A DNA stretch of 64,000 nt, taken from UBA1227 sp045629305 (lineage in GTDB: Bacteria > Bacillota > Clostridia > Oscillospirales > Acutalibacteraceae). The stretch lies in assembly GCA_045629305.1 (NCBI GenBank), contig JAZQQZ010000002.1:1-64000 (forward strand), written 5' to 3'. Shown one piece after another: positions 17,368 to 26,265 of the stretch. Position numbers and translations under genes: made by a program. The first letter of the stretch is position 1, and every line of letters begins with the position of its first letter. A model generated the notes under the pieces. The model searched no databases and was not told the origin of the DNA. It saw only the letters and a list, made by a program, of their open reading frames with translations.

Positions 17368-18231
17368 TTACTTTGATTTTCCAAATTTTTTCGGTGTATA
17401 TGGCTTTGGATTTTCAAATGTTTCAATTTGCTTCTTTCCAGAACCCTTGAGATATTTAACAACAGGGAGAACTGCGTCATGCAAATCATCTTCCATAAAT
17501 GATTCACAATTCGGAAGAAGTTCATCATCTTTGGCCATGCTCATTCCGAGAACTGAGACAACGATGATACTTTGAATATCGTTGTCGCCCTCCTCGTAGA
17601 ATGTGTTGAAAGCATTGAAAATCTTCTTGAGATTCTGTCTATTGGAAGTTTTGATGCTTTCAACGATAAGAGGAGTGGCATAGAGTTCAAAGAACTCCTC
17701 TGGGAGGAACATCTCATACTTTGCGATGTTCTCATCAACCTTACCTTTGATGTCAGGGAAGATGTTCTCCATGCGGTTGCCGAGTGCAACTGCATCATAA
17801 GAAGGACCAGCATCTTTGGACTTCTTCTTTTTCTTACCCTTTTCAAGGAACTCAGCGATCTCAGGAGTCATAGCAGTTTCGGCCTTGCCTTTGGCTGTCT
17901 TTCCCGGATAAACGAGCTCTGTTCCGTAGTACTTTGCAACGCCTTCACAGACTACATTAGCAGCTGACTTTGTGAGCTTGTCAGACCACTCTTCGTCCTC
18001 TAAATCAAAGAGGGTAGCGGCAACTGTTTTCCAGTCCTGTCCCTCAGCTTTACACTTAATATTTAAAACATTTTCTTCGAAGGATAACTCGACCTCACCA
18101 TATTCGCCAGAATATGTGATAGGCGCGAGTTCATCTGGGCCGGCTTTGCTAGTGAGAGCCATGCCGGCAGCGGTCATTGTGCCGTCTACAGATTTGATTA
18201 AAGTAGCAAGTGCTTCTTTCTTAGAAATCAT
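17368..18231 (-). CDS. Hypothetical cytosolic protein
   Basis: 287 residues from the ATG at 18231, chosen for the AAAGGTGG ribosome binding site just upstream; the frame is open 23 codons further. No family was recognised. The N-terminal half (about 1-115) looks alpha/beta. A lysine run at about 132-140 acts as a linker, followed by a helical, acidic C-terminal half and a Pro/Lys-rich tail. There is no signal peptide or membrane segment. It is flanked by a terminator and divergent from ddl. Function unknown. Confidence 0.7.
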   Translation of the reverse strand: MISKKEALATLIKSVDGTMTAAGMALTSKAGPDELAPITYSGEYGEVELSFEENVLNIKCKAEGQDWKTVAATLFDLEDEEWSDKLTKSAANVVCEGVAKYYGTELVYPGKTAKGKAETAMTPEIAEFLEKGKKKKKSKDAGPSYDAVALGNRMENIFPDIKGKVDENIAKYEMFLPEEFFELYATPLIVESIKTSNRQNLKKIFNAFNTFYEEGDNDIQSIIVVSVLGMSMAKDDELLPNCESFMEDDLHDAVLPVVKYLKGSGKKQIETFENPKPYTPKKFGKSK

Positions 18232-18357
18232 TGTATCCACCTTTAATTTTTCTATAATATATGACATTTTACCACATAAATTATGGTTTGTCATTATCAA
18301 TGTTTTGTGGTAAGATAAACTAGTATGCGTATATATTGTAGTTAAGGGGCGCTATAA

Positions 18358-19419
18358 ATGAAAAATGTATTGGTTCTTTTCGGTGGTTGCTCAAGTGAAC
18401 ATGATGTATCAGTTGTATCTGCTGCATCAGTAATTTCTCATATCAATCGCGAGAAGTACAATGTATATATGATGGGTATTACGAAGGAAGGAAACTGGTA
18501 TCTTTATGAGGGACCAGTAGAAAATCTTCCCGAGGACAAATGGCTCAGCGAGGGCAAACGTACGAAGGCATTCGTGTCTCCGGATAGGGAGGAGCACGGC
18601 ATAGTAGTTCTGCGTGAGACTGGTTCAGAAGTAGTGCGAATTGACGTTGCTTTCCCAGTTCTTCATGGAAGAAACGGAGAGGATGGCACGGTACAAGGCC
18701 TCTTCCAGCTTGCCGGCATTCCTTTTGTTGGATGCGATATGACATCAAGTGCAGTATCTATGGATAAAATCCATACAAATACAATTGCGGGTGAGTGGAA
18801 GATTCCACAGGCTAAATGGGACTTTGTAACGAAGCATTCATACGAGACAGGCATCAAAACTTTGGAGTCTGTTGTGCGCAAGCTTGGTTATCCAATTTTT
18901 GTAAAACCAGCTAATGCAGGATCATCTGTTGGTATCACTAAAGCTCATAACTATGAAGAACTTGAAGGTGCATTGCAGCTCGCTTTTCAGCATGATACAA
19001 GAGTCCTTTTCGAGGAGTTCATCGATGGTTATGAAGTTGAATGTTCTGTCCTTGGAAATGACGAAGTTATCACAGGCGTCGTAGGTCAGATTAATCCAGC
19101 AAACGAATTTTATGATTATGACGCAAAATACAATGATGCAGCAAGCACATTACATATTCCGGCACTCGTATCGGAGGAGGCTCGCGACACTGTCGCAAAG
19201 CTCGCAGTTAAAACGTTTAAAGCACTTGGTTGCAGTGGATTCTCAAGAGTTGATTTCTTCGTAAAGAAGGATGATGGGTCGGTGCTTTTCAATGAGATAA
19301 ATACAATTCCTGGATTTACGGATATTAGTATGTATCCTAAGATGATTGAAGCAGCAGGAATTTCATATAGCGAACTCTGTGATAGACTTATTGAACTTGC
19401 AGAGGAGAAATGGGCTTGA
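18358..19419 (+). CDS. ddl: D-alanine--D-alanine ligase
   Basis: 353 residues, an ATP-grasp enzyme that makes the D-Ala-D-Ala end of the peptidoglycan stem peptide. Visible motifs are the FGGCSSEHDVS N-terminal loop, HGRNGEDGT, VKPANAGSSVG, and metal ligands in SRVDFF and FNEINTIPGF. The YDYDAKY omega-loop, with its Tyr, is the D-Ala-specific type rather than the D-lactate VanA/VanB type. The last codons overlap the DUF1934 gene by 10 bases. Confidence 0.95.
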   Translation: MKNVLVLFGGCSSEHDVSVVSAASVISHINREKYNVYMMGITKEGNWYLYEGPVENLPEDKWLSEGKRTKAFVSPDREEHGIVVLRETGSEVVRIDVAFPVLHGRNGEDGTVQGLFQLAGIPFVGCDMTSSAVSMDKIHTNTIAGEWKIPQAKWDFVTKHSYETGIKTLESVVRKLGYPIFVKPANAGSSVGITKAHNYEELEGALQLAFQHDTRVLFEEFIDGYEVECSVLGNDEVITGVVGQINPANEFYDYDAKYNDAASTLHIPALVSEEARDTVAKLAVKTFKALGCSGFSRVDFFVKKDDGSVLFNEINTIPGFTDISMYPKMIEAAGISYSELCDRLIELAEEKWA

Positions 19420-19859
19420 TACAAAAGAGTTTGAATGACAACTTCAAGATAACCATCAATGATAAGCACTTTGCAAATGGTGAAATTGATGAGACCACGA
19501 CGGATGTCGCTGGCGAATTTGTATTTGGCAAGAATGGTTATACGATAAAGTATCTTGATAACGAAGGTACATTTGAAGGCTCTGTGACTAAGATAATGGT
19601 GATGGAGCCGGACATCGTCCGCGTGTCACGCGGTGGTGATATGGCGATTGAACTTTTGCTTGAGAATGATAAACGCCATAATTGTGTATATGACACTCCA
19701 TTTGGAAATCTTCAAATGGCTGTCTACACAGAATATGTTAAATCCGATATGACATCTAATGGTGGCAGACTATCATTTAAATATTCTATTGATGTCGGTG
19801 GCGAGCAGCTTTCCGACAATGAACTTTTTATAGAGGTTAAGGAGAGAAAGAATGTCTAA
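19410..19859 (+). CDS. DUF1934 family protein (YwiB-like)
   Basis: 149 residues, predicted all-beta and calycin-like. Features are the EFVFGKNGYTIKYLD segment and a C-terminal YSIDVGGE-x-LSDNE strand pair. Family members commonly sit directly before argS in Firmicutes, as here, but have no proven activity. A GAGGAG precedes the start. The gene overlaps ddl upstream and argS downstream (8 bases), making a tight ddl-DUF1934-argS unit. Confidence 0.8.
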   Translation: MGLIQKSLNDNFKITINDKHFANGEIDETTTDVAGEFVFGKNGYTIKYLDNEGTFEGSVTKIMVMEPDIVRVSRGGDMAIELLLENDKRHNCVYDTPFGNLQMAVYTEYVKSDMTSNGGRLSFKYSIDVGGEQLSDNELFIEVKERKNV

Positions 19860-21594
19860 GGTCGTATTTGAGGCAAGAGGACAACTTAAAACACTTATTG
19901 AAACTGCAGTAAACGCGCTCGTTGCTGACGGAGCGCTTCCTTCTGCAGAACTTCGTGAGTATAAGATAGAGGTGCCAGCAGATCACAACAATGGTGATTT
20001 CTCTGCCAATGTTGCAATGGTGAATTCTAAGACATTTGGAATGCCTCCAAGAGCAATCGCAGAGGCAATTGTCGGCAAATTGAATCTTGATGGAACATAT
20101 TTCAATAAGGTTGAAATTGCCGGTCCTGGATTCATGAATTTCTTCCTCTCTGATAGATATTATGCTGATGTTCTCCTTGATGTATATGAGAGCGGCGAGA
20201 ACTATGGTCGCTCTGATTACGGCAAAGGGGAGAAGGTACTTGTAGAATTCGTATCTGCGAATCCTACTGGACCTATGCATATGGGAAATGCGCGCGGCGG
20301 TGCACTCGGTGATTGCCTCGCAGCAGTTCTTGATTTTGCAGGATATTATGTAGAACGCGAATTCTATATAAATGACGCGGGCAACCAAATTGATAAATTT
20401 GGTCTTTCCCTCGACATTCGTTATCAGCAACACTTTAAGGGAAAAAGTGCAATCGAACTTCCTGAGGATAGCTATCACGGTGATGATATCAAAGTGCTTG
20501 CTGAAGAATTCGCTGAGATAAACGGTGATAAATATCTTGATGCTGACGAGGCAACCCGCCGCGCAGCACTTGTAGAATATGCACTTCCGAAGAATATCGC
20601 AGGAATGAAAGCTGCGATGGAGAAGTATAGAATTAACTACGACACATGGTTCCACGAGAGCACTCTCCATGAGAGTGGAGCTATTAAAGATGTAATTGAT
20701 GAGCTTACAAAGCGCGGATATACCTATGAACAAGATGGTGCTCTCTGGTATAAGAACATAGAGGTTCAGACCGCTATGCTTAAGGCACAGGGTAAGTCAG
20801 ATAAGGATATTGAGAAGCTTGATCTCAAGGACGACGTGCTTATTCGTGCAAACGGAAATCCGACTTATTTCGCAGCGGACATCGCTTATCATAAGAACAA
20901 AATTGATCGTGGATTCACTAAGAATATTGATGTATGGGGCGCAGACCATCATGGTCATGTTGCACGTATGAAGGGAGTCCTCGAAGCTCTCGGCCTCGGC
21001 GAGGAAAAACTTGACGTTGTACTTATGCAACTTGTAAAGCTCATGTCAAATGGCGAAGTTGTTAAGATGTCAAAGCGTACAGGTAAGGCTATTACTTTGG
21101 TGGACCTTATCGACGAGATTCCAATTGATGCTGTAAGATTTATCTTCAATCTCCGCGAAGCTGGATCACAGATGGAATTCGATCTTGGCCTTGCAGTACA
21201 GCAGGATTCACAGAACCCAGTTTATTATTGTCAGTATGCTCATGCACGTATCTGTAGCATTCTTCGTAAACTTGAAGAGGAAAACATAAATGTTCGTGCC
21301 GCAACTGCTGATGAACTTCTAAGACTCGATGCTCCAGAGGAGCGCGAGCTTATAAGACATCTCTCATCTCTTACAGATGAGATGATACTCGCAGCAAGAA
21401 CTTATGATCCTGCTCGTATCACTCGTTATCTTCTTGAACTTGCAACACTCTTCCACAAGTTCTATAATGCATGCCGCGTAAATGTCGATGACGAAGAACT
21501 TCGTGCGGCAAGAATTCATCTCTGCCTCTGCACGAAGAATGTACTCGCCAATGTCCTTGGCATGTTGAAAATCTCAGCACCAGAAAAGATGTAA
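19852..21594 (+). CDS. argS: Arginine--tRNA ligase
   Basis: 580 residues, a class I synthetase charging tRNA-Arg in the cytosol. An N-terminal Add-1 domain (about 1-95) is followed by a HIGH-type signature (PTGPMHMGNARG, about residue 139). A VVKMSKRTGK motif occupies the KMSKS position, which many ArgRS enzymes lack or vary. The anticodon-binding DALR domain follows (about 455-580, YCQYAHARICSI). Last gene of its unit; a strong terminator follows. Confidence 0.96.
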   Translation: MSKVVFEARGQLKTLIETAVNALVADGALPSAELREYKIEVPADHNNGDFSANVAMVNSKTFGMPPRAIAEAIVGKLNLDGTYFNKVEIAGPGFMNFFLSDRYYADVLLDVYESGENYGRSDYGKGEKVLVEFVSANPTGPMHMGNARGGALGDCLAAVLDFAGYYVEREFYINDAGNQIDKFGLSLDIRYQQHFKGKSAIELPEDSYHGDDIKVLAEEFAEINGDKYLDADEATRRAALVEYALPKNIAGMKAAMEKYRINYDTWFHESTLHESGAIKDVIDELTKRGYTYEQDGALWYKNIEVQTAMLKAQGKSDKDIEKLDLKDDVLIRANGNPTYFAADIAYHKNKIDRGFTKNIDVWGADHHGHVARMKGVLEALGLGEEKLDVVLMQLVKLMSNGEVVKMSKRTGKAITLVDLIDEIPIDAVRFIFNLREAGSQMEFDLGLAVQQDSQNPVYYCQYAHARICSILRKLEEENINVRAATADELLRLDAPEERELIRHLSSLTDEMILAARTYDPARITRYLLELATLFHKFYNACRVNVDDEELRAARIHLCLCTKNVLANVLGMLKISAPEKM

Positions 21595-21605
21595 GTATAA
21601 AACAA

Positions 21606-21641
21606 AAGACACCTTTGGGAATCCCAAAGGTGTCTTATTTT
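21606..21641. terminator. Bidirectional intrinsic terminator
   Basis: A near-continuous 14-15 bp inverted repeat (21606-21636) has a very small loop and is followed by ATTTTTA. It lies between convergent argS and lysC. Confidence 0.85.
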
Positions 21642-21647
21642 TATGTC

Positions 21648-22862
21648 TTATGAATTGCTAGGGAAGAAAGACTCGTGAATTGCAGCAACTGCTTTATCAG
21701 CATCTTTCTTATCAACGAGAACAGAGATCTTAATCTCACTTGTGGAGATCATCTGAATGTTGATACCTGCATCGTAAAGTGCTTCGAACATCTGGGCAGC
21801 TGTGCCTGGATGTGTCTCCATACCTGCACCAACGATTGAGACCTTAGATACGTTGTTATCGATAATGACATTGCCATCATCAAGGTCTTGGAAAGCTTCC
21901 ATAGCAGCGGCTTTAGCTGCTTCACCAGAATCACTTGGAACTGTAAAAGTGATATCCTTAGTGCCATCACGACCTACTGACTGAAGAATGATGTCGACAT
22001 TGATCTTCTGAGATGCAAGTCTTGAGAAAAGTTTGAAAGCGATACCCGGTGTATCAGGTAATTTGAGTATAGAAATTCGTGCTACGTCGTTATCTTTTGC
22101 GACGCCACGGATAAGCATTTTTTCCATTTTAACTGCCTCCTTAACTATTGTGCCAGGCTCACGCTTGATGCTGGACAATACTTCGAGTTCAACATTATAT
22201 TTCTTGGCCATCTCAACTGAACGATTGTTGAGAACCTGTGCTCCGCAAGATGCGAGTTCAAGCATTTCATCATAAGTGATTTCATTTAGCTTGATAGCTG
22301 ATGGTACCTTGCGTGGGTCGGTTGTATAGACACCTGTAACATCGGTGAAAATCTGACATTTGTCAGCACCGAGAGCCGCTGCAAGAGCAACTGCTGATGT
22401 GTCTGAACCGCCGCGGCCAAGGGTGGTTATATCGTCATATTTATTGATGCCCTGGAATCCGGCAACAACGATAATCTTATGCTGATCGAGTTCCTTGTGA
22501 AGACGTTCTTTGTCAATCTTCTTTATACGGGACATCGTATAATTTGAGTTGGTGTTGAATCCTGCTTGCCATCCAAGAAGTGAGATAACTGGAAGGCCAA
22601 GTTTTTCAATTGCCATTGCGAGAAGGGCAATTGAAATCTGCTCTCCAGCGGATACAAGCATATCGTGCTCGCGCTTGGAATGAGTAGGGTTAATTTCGTT
22701 TGCTTTGGCAATGAGATCATCAGTTGTGTCGCCCTGTGCTGATACTACTACAACAACATCGTTGCCAGCAGAATATGTATCTGCAACTATTCCGGCAACG
22801 CGGTTGACGCACTCGGCGTCGGCTACTGATGAGCCGCCAAATTTCTGTACAATAAGTGCCAT
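21648..22862 (-). CDS. lysC: Aspartate kinase
   Basis: 404 residues from the ATG at 22862, preceded by AAAGGAGG; ten codons of open frame lie upstream. It phosphorylates aspartate, the entry to lysine, threonine and methionine synthesis. The kinase domain starts with KFGGSSVAD and carries TTLGRGGSDTSAVALAAAL. Two ACT domains (about 265-335 and 345-400) imply allosteric feedback by a pathway amino acid. The gene is 13 bases downstream of hom and cotranscribed with it. No lysine riboswitch or T-box was seen upstream of either. Confidence 0.95.
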   Translation of the reverse strand: MALIVQKFGGSSVADAECVNRVAGIVADTYSAGNDVVVVVSAQGDTTDDLIAKANEINPTHSKREHDMLVSAGEQISIALLAMAIEKLGLPVISLLGWQAGFNTNSNYTMSRIKKIDKERLHKELDQHKIIVVAGFQGINKYDDITTLGRGGSDTSAVALAAALGADKCQIFTDVTGVYTTDPRKVPSAIKLNEITYDEMLELASCGAQVLNNRSVEMAKKYNVELEVLSSIKREPGTIVKEAVKMEKMLIRGVAKDNDVARISILKLPDTPGIAFKLFSRLASQKINVDIILQSVGRDGTKDITFTVPSDSGEAAKAAAMEAFQDLDDGNVIIDNNVSKVSIVGAGMETHPGTAAQMFEALYDAGINIQMISTSEIKISVLVDKKDADKAVAAIHESFFPSNS

Positions 22863-22875
22863 AAGCGTTCCTCCT

Positions 22876-24078
22876 TTAGCACTTCGCAACACGGAGAAGG
22901 CTCTGTGCTGAAAGTCCGAGCTTATCGAGCTTCTCGCGCACTTCGTTCTCTGTGAATTCTTCTGTCATAAATGCGACTTCGTTCTCTTTGGCATCTTCTC
23001 TCCAGAGAAGCTTGATCTGACCAAACTCTGCGCCGAGCTTCGATATCTCGGACTTGTCGCATGTTAAACGAATGTAGTATTCGTTTGGAATTGTTTTATA
23101 ATCAACAACATTGTTCTCAATTGGTGATTCCCAATCGATTGGTCTGCGTGTATCAAGGTGATTGTTGCAGTCCATAACGTCAGCGACAACAGCGCTTGCT
23201 GTTGGAAGCTTGCCCGCTCCTTTGCCGTACATTACAACTTCGCCTGTGGCATCGCCGTTTACGCATACTGCATTGAAGACATCTTTTACGGCGGCAAGCT
23301 GACTGCTGCCCTTTACGACAGCAGGGCTGACGATTATATAAAGCTTTCCATCTTTAAGTTTCTGGGCTGTGCCAATAAGCTTGATGGAAGCACCTGTGCT
23401 TGTAACATAGGCAACATCTTCGAGAGTGATTTTAGAGATTCCTTCGCAATGTACATCCTTCGGATATACATGGTTGCCGAAACTAAGAGCTGCAAGAATG
23501 CAGATCTTACGGCAAGCGTCGAATCCCTCAACATCAGCTGTTGGATCCTTTTCGGCATAGCCTTTATCCTGAGCGATTTTAAGAGCTGTCTCGAAAGACA
23601 TATTCTCTTCAATCATCTTGGTGAGGATGAAATTGGTTGTACCATTGAGAATACCATTTACTGATTTTATATCATTTGCAACGAGGCAGACGCTAATAGG
23701 GCGGATGATAGGAATACCGCCACCAACGGATGCCTCGAACATGAAGTTCACATTATTGTCTTTCGCAATCTTGAGAAGTTCAAGACCACGTTCTGCAACA
23801 AGTTCTTTGTTGGATGTTACAACGTGCTTGCCCTTGGCAAGGCACTTAGAAACAAAATCAAAAGCAGGGGTAAGACCGCCCATGGTTTCAACAACAATTC
23901 CTATCGTTTCGTCGTTTACGATGTCATTGAAGTCCTTGGTAAATTTAGATTCATTTTTGTCGCCAGGGAAGTCACGAAGATCAAGAATTTTAGTGACATT
24001 GAGACCAAGATTTTTCTTATCAATGATTTCAACAACACCAGAACCTACTGTGCCGTATCCCATTACTGCTACGTTCAT
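22876..24078 (-). CDS. hom: Homoserine dehydrogenase
   Basis: 400 residues, NAD(P)-dependent reduction of aspartate semialdehyde to homoserine. The N-terminal Rossmann motif is GYGTVGSGV (about 7-15). The catalytic domain contains the family signature around DPTADVEGFDACRK. A C-terminal ACT domain begins near residue 320 (YIRLTCD). First gene of hom-lysC. A TGC-TATTAT extended -10-like sequence on the minus strand (24122-24130) is a possible promoter, but without a good -35. Confidence 0.95.
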   Translation of the reverse strand: MNVAVMGYGTVGSGVVEIIDKKNLGLNVTKILDLRDFPGDKNESKFTKDFNDIVNDETIGIVVETMGGLTPAFDFVSKCLAKGKHVVTSNKELVAERGLELLKIAKDNNVNFMFEASVGGGIPIIRPISVCLVANDIKSVNGILNGTTNFILTKMIEENMSFETALKIAQDKGYAEKDPTADVEGFDACRKICILAALSFGNHVYPKDVHCEGISKITLEDVAYVTSTGASIKLIGTAQKLKDGKLYIIVSPAVVKGSSQLAAVKDVFNAVCVNGDATGEVVMYGKGAGKLPTASAVVADVMDCNNHLDTRRPIDWESPIENNVVDYKTIPNEYYIRLTCDKSEISKLGAEFGQIKLLWREDAKENEVAFMTEEFTENEVREKLDKLGLSAQSLLRVAKC

Positions 24079-24168
24079 AAATCGTACCCCTTTCTTTTTA
24101 GATTATATAGAAAACTAATATATAATAGCACAAACAATCTATATAATAAAGAAAAATTATTAATATTG

Positions 24169-24197
24169 TTGTTTATTTATTTTGCTTGTTGTAAAAT
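24169..24197 (+). promoter_or_regulatory. Predicted promoter for the AI-2E-family transporter
   Basis: TTGTTT at 24169-24174, a 17-base spacer and TAAAAT at 24192-24197, about 20 bases before the start codon. Confidence 0.5.
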
Positions 24198-24219
24198 ACC
24201 AATATATGGAGGTGCAAAT

Positions 24220-25446
24220 ATGGCATCATTAATTGAAAACGCTCAGACAGATCGTAGACGTAAGTTCTTGATTGATGTAGCGTATTTGCTTGTAATTATT
24301 GCAATTTTCATACTCTTTCTAAAGTATGCTTTCTATCCTTTATTGCCGATAGAAATTGCAATTATTGTAGCGCTTATTTTACATAAACCTGTAGAAAAAT
24401 TGGCGAGCAAAGCGAAGATTCCTAAAGGCATAACCGCCACAGTTATAGTAATCTTGGCACTTGCACTTATTTGTGCAGGCATCTATTTCTTGGTTATAAA
24501 AGTTGCCCAAGAAATTGCGGTTTTCGTACAGTTCATTCAAGTTAAACTTCAAGATTTTGATTGGATTAACACCACCGTCTATACAATCGTTGGAGCTCTT
24601 CCTAAATTTCTTCAAAAAGAGATTCTTCCAACAATTGATGATGTGATGAATCAGCTCAAACTTGCAATGGAAAACGATGCTGCAACAGGTGTTACCAAAG
24701 TGACGCTTTCGGCTATTGATTTCTCATCAATTTCTGATTCGATTTCTGGTATCGGTTCCGGCATCGGTTCAGGTGTTCTTGCAACAGCAAAACAGATTCC
24801 ATCATTCCTTGTTGGATTCCTTATTTGTATCGTTCTTTGCTGCTTCATGACAATTGAATTTGAACAGATTGACAGCTTTATAGTTTCCCATCTCCCAGGT
24901 GGCGAAAACAACATCGTTTCAGCAACTAGAAGAGTACTTGGTCAGTCAGTTGGTAAGCTTGCAAAAGCATATGCTCTTATCTGCTGCATCACATTCGTAG
25001 AAATGCTTATAGGACTGACGATTTTGAGGGTTGCTGGCATCTTCCATAGCAGTTATATTTTCGCAATTTCAATCTGTACAGCACTCTTCGATATCCTCCC
25101 TGTAATGGGACTTGGAATGGTGCTTATTCCATGGGCAATTTATTGCATTATTGCAGGCAATTATAAACTCGCAATTGGACTTGCAATAATGTACATTATC
25201 ATGACTGTAATTAGACATATTATTGAACCAAAACTTGTATCCGGTGCAATGAGTCTTCCATCAGCGCTTACACTCTCTGTAATGTATATTGGTCTTAAGG
25301 CTTTCGGTGCGATCGGAATGTTTGCATTTGTAATTGCTCTCTATTGCGTTGTTGCAATGGAGAAGGAGGGAATTATTCATCTTTTCCCGAAGATTGCTGA
25401 CGATGAGATTCCACCAGTTGAAAAAGTTGAAGAGGTCGGAGAATAG
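24220..25446 (+). CDS. AI-2E family transporter (PerM/YtvI-like)
   Basis: 408 residues from the ATG at 24220, preceded by TGGAGG; the longer open frame upstream is not coding. About eight membrane helices are arranged in the family pattern: two or three at the N-terminus, a soluble loop (about 110-175) and a C-terminal block with the ARRVLGQ-like region, FDILPVMG and HIIEPKLVSGAMSLPS motifs. Family members are proposed exporters or Na+/H+ antiporters; the substrate here is unknown. Monocistronic. Confidence 0.88.
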   Translation: MASLIENAQTDRRRKFLIDVAYLLVIIAIFILFLKYAFYPLLPIEIAIIVALILHKPVEKLASKAKIPKGITATVIVILALALICAGIYFLVIKVAQEIAVFVQFIQVKLQDFDWINTTVYTIVGALPKFLQKEILPTIDDVMNQLKLAMENDAATGVTKVTLSAIDFSSISDSISGIGSGIGSGVLATAKQIPSFLVGFLICIVLCCFMTIEFEQIDSFIVSHLPGGENNIVSATRRVLGQSVGKLAKAYALICCITFVEMLIGLTILRVAGIFHSSYIFAISICTALFDILPVMGLGMVLIPWAIYCIIAGNYKLAIGLAIMYIIMTVIRHIIEPKLVSGAMSLPSALTLSVMYIGLKAFGAIGMFAFVIALYCVVAMEKEGIIHLFPKIADDEIPPVEKVEEVGE

Positions 25447-25457
25447 TATATAATCAC

Positions 25458-25490
25458 AAGCACAGCGTCATTCGGCGCTGTGCTTTTTTT
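25458..25490 (+). terminator. Intrinsic terminator
   Basis: A 9-11 bp stem (25458-25467 with 25476-25485) around an 8-base loop is followed by seven T residues, 15 bases after the AI-2E transporter stop. Confidence 0.85.
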
Positions 25491-25539
25491 ATTCTCTATA
25501 AATAATTTTACCGATATTGTTTATTTTCGTGCCAATTTG

Positions 25540-25548
25540 TGATATACT
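25540..25548 (+). promoter_or_regulatory. Extended -10 promoter of the rpe-rnf-thiI operon
   Basis: TGA-TATACT is an extended -10 element. A TTGTTT 20 bases upstream is too far for a standard -35. No other convincing promoter is seen within the ten-gene run that follows, so this may drive about 11 kb. Confidence 0.45.
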
Positions 25549-25605
25549 AACTCGATACTATAATTATTTTTATTAATAATTTTATTTATTATAAGAGGTG
25601 CTTTT

Positions 25606-26265
25606 ATGGCTATTATTTCACCATCACTTTTATCTTGCGATTTCGGCAAGATGGCTGAAGAGGTTAAAAGAATGGAAGACGCCGGTGCAGAGTGGATGCA
25701 CATAGATGTAATGGATGGTCACTTTGTTCCTAACATTACAATTGGCGCACCAGTTCTGAAGAGCCTTAAGAAAACAATGAATAGCGTTGCCGATGTACAT
25801 CTTATGATTTCGGATCCATTTAAATATGCTGATGATTTTGCATTGGCAGGTGCGGATTATATCACATTCCATATCGAATCAGACTCTGATGTTGTTGAGA
25901 CAATTAAGAAGATTCGTGCACTTGGATGTAAACCATCTATCAGTGTTAAGCCGGGAACTCCAGCTGAGGCTGTATTCCCATATCTCGACATGGTAGATAT
26001 GGTTCTTGTAATGACAGTTGAGCCTGGCTTCGGCGGTCAGTCATTTATGGCTGATATGATGCCGAAGGTAAAGGCTATAAGAGAGGAATGCGAGCATCGC
26101 GGAATAAGCGACATGCTTATTGAAGTCGATGGTGGCATAGGCCTCGATACAATTGAGACAGCAGCATCAGCTGGTGCAAACGTATTTGTATCAGGTAGTG
26201 CGATTTTCAAAGCACCAGATGCTAAAGAAATGATCACCCAGCTTAAGGAGAAAGCTAACGTATGA
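25606..26265 (+). CDS. rpe: Ribulose-phosphate 3-epimerase
   Basis: 219 residues, a TIM barrel that interconverts ribulose-5-phosphate and xylulose-5-phosphate in the pentose phosphate pathway. Motifs are SPSLLSCDF at the N-terminus, HIDVMDGHFVPN (metal-binding His and catalytic Asp), VHLMI, VEPGFGGQ and EVDGGI with the second catalytic Asp. It overlaps the Rnf-D-like gene by four bases (ATGA). It is the first gene of the long operon to 36769. Confidence 0.95.
   Translation: MAIISPSLLSCDFGKMAEEVKRMEDAGAEWMHIDVMDGHFVPNITIGAPVLKSLKKTMNSVADVHLMISDPFKYADDFALAGADYITFHIESDSDVVETIKKIRALGCKPSISVKPGTPAEAVFPYLDMVDMVLVMTVEPGFGGQSFMADMMPKVKAIREECEHRGISDMLIEVDGGIGLDTIETAASAGANVFVSGSAIFKAPDAKEMITQLKEKANV

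Noticed and set aside
19837..20733. 298-codon minus-strand open frame
   Set aside because: It is antisense to argS, whose motifs and length are complete. The frame reflects codon bias of the sense gene.
22863..24219. Lysine riboswitch or T-box for hom-lysC
   Set aside because: The gap before hom is about 140 bases and AT-rich with no conserved riboswitch core, and only 13 bases separate hom from lysC.
23824..24219. N-terminal extension of the AI-2E transporter
   Set aside because: The upstream open frame is antisense to hom and unlike the family. A TGGAGG directly precedes the ATG at 24220.
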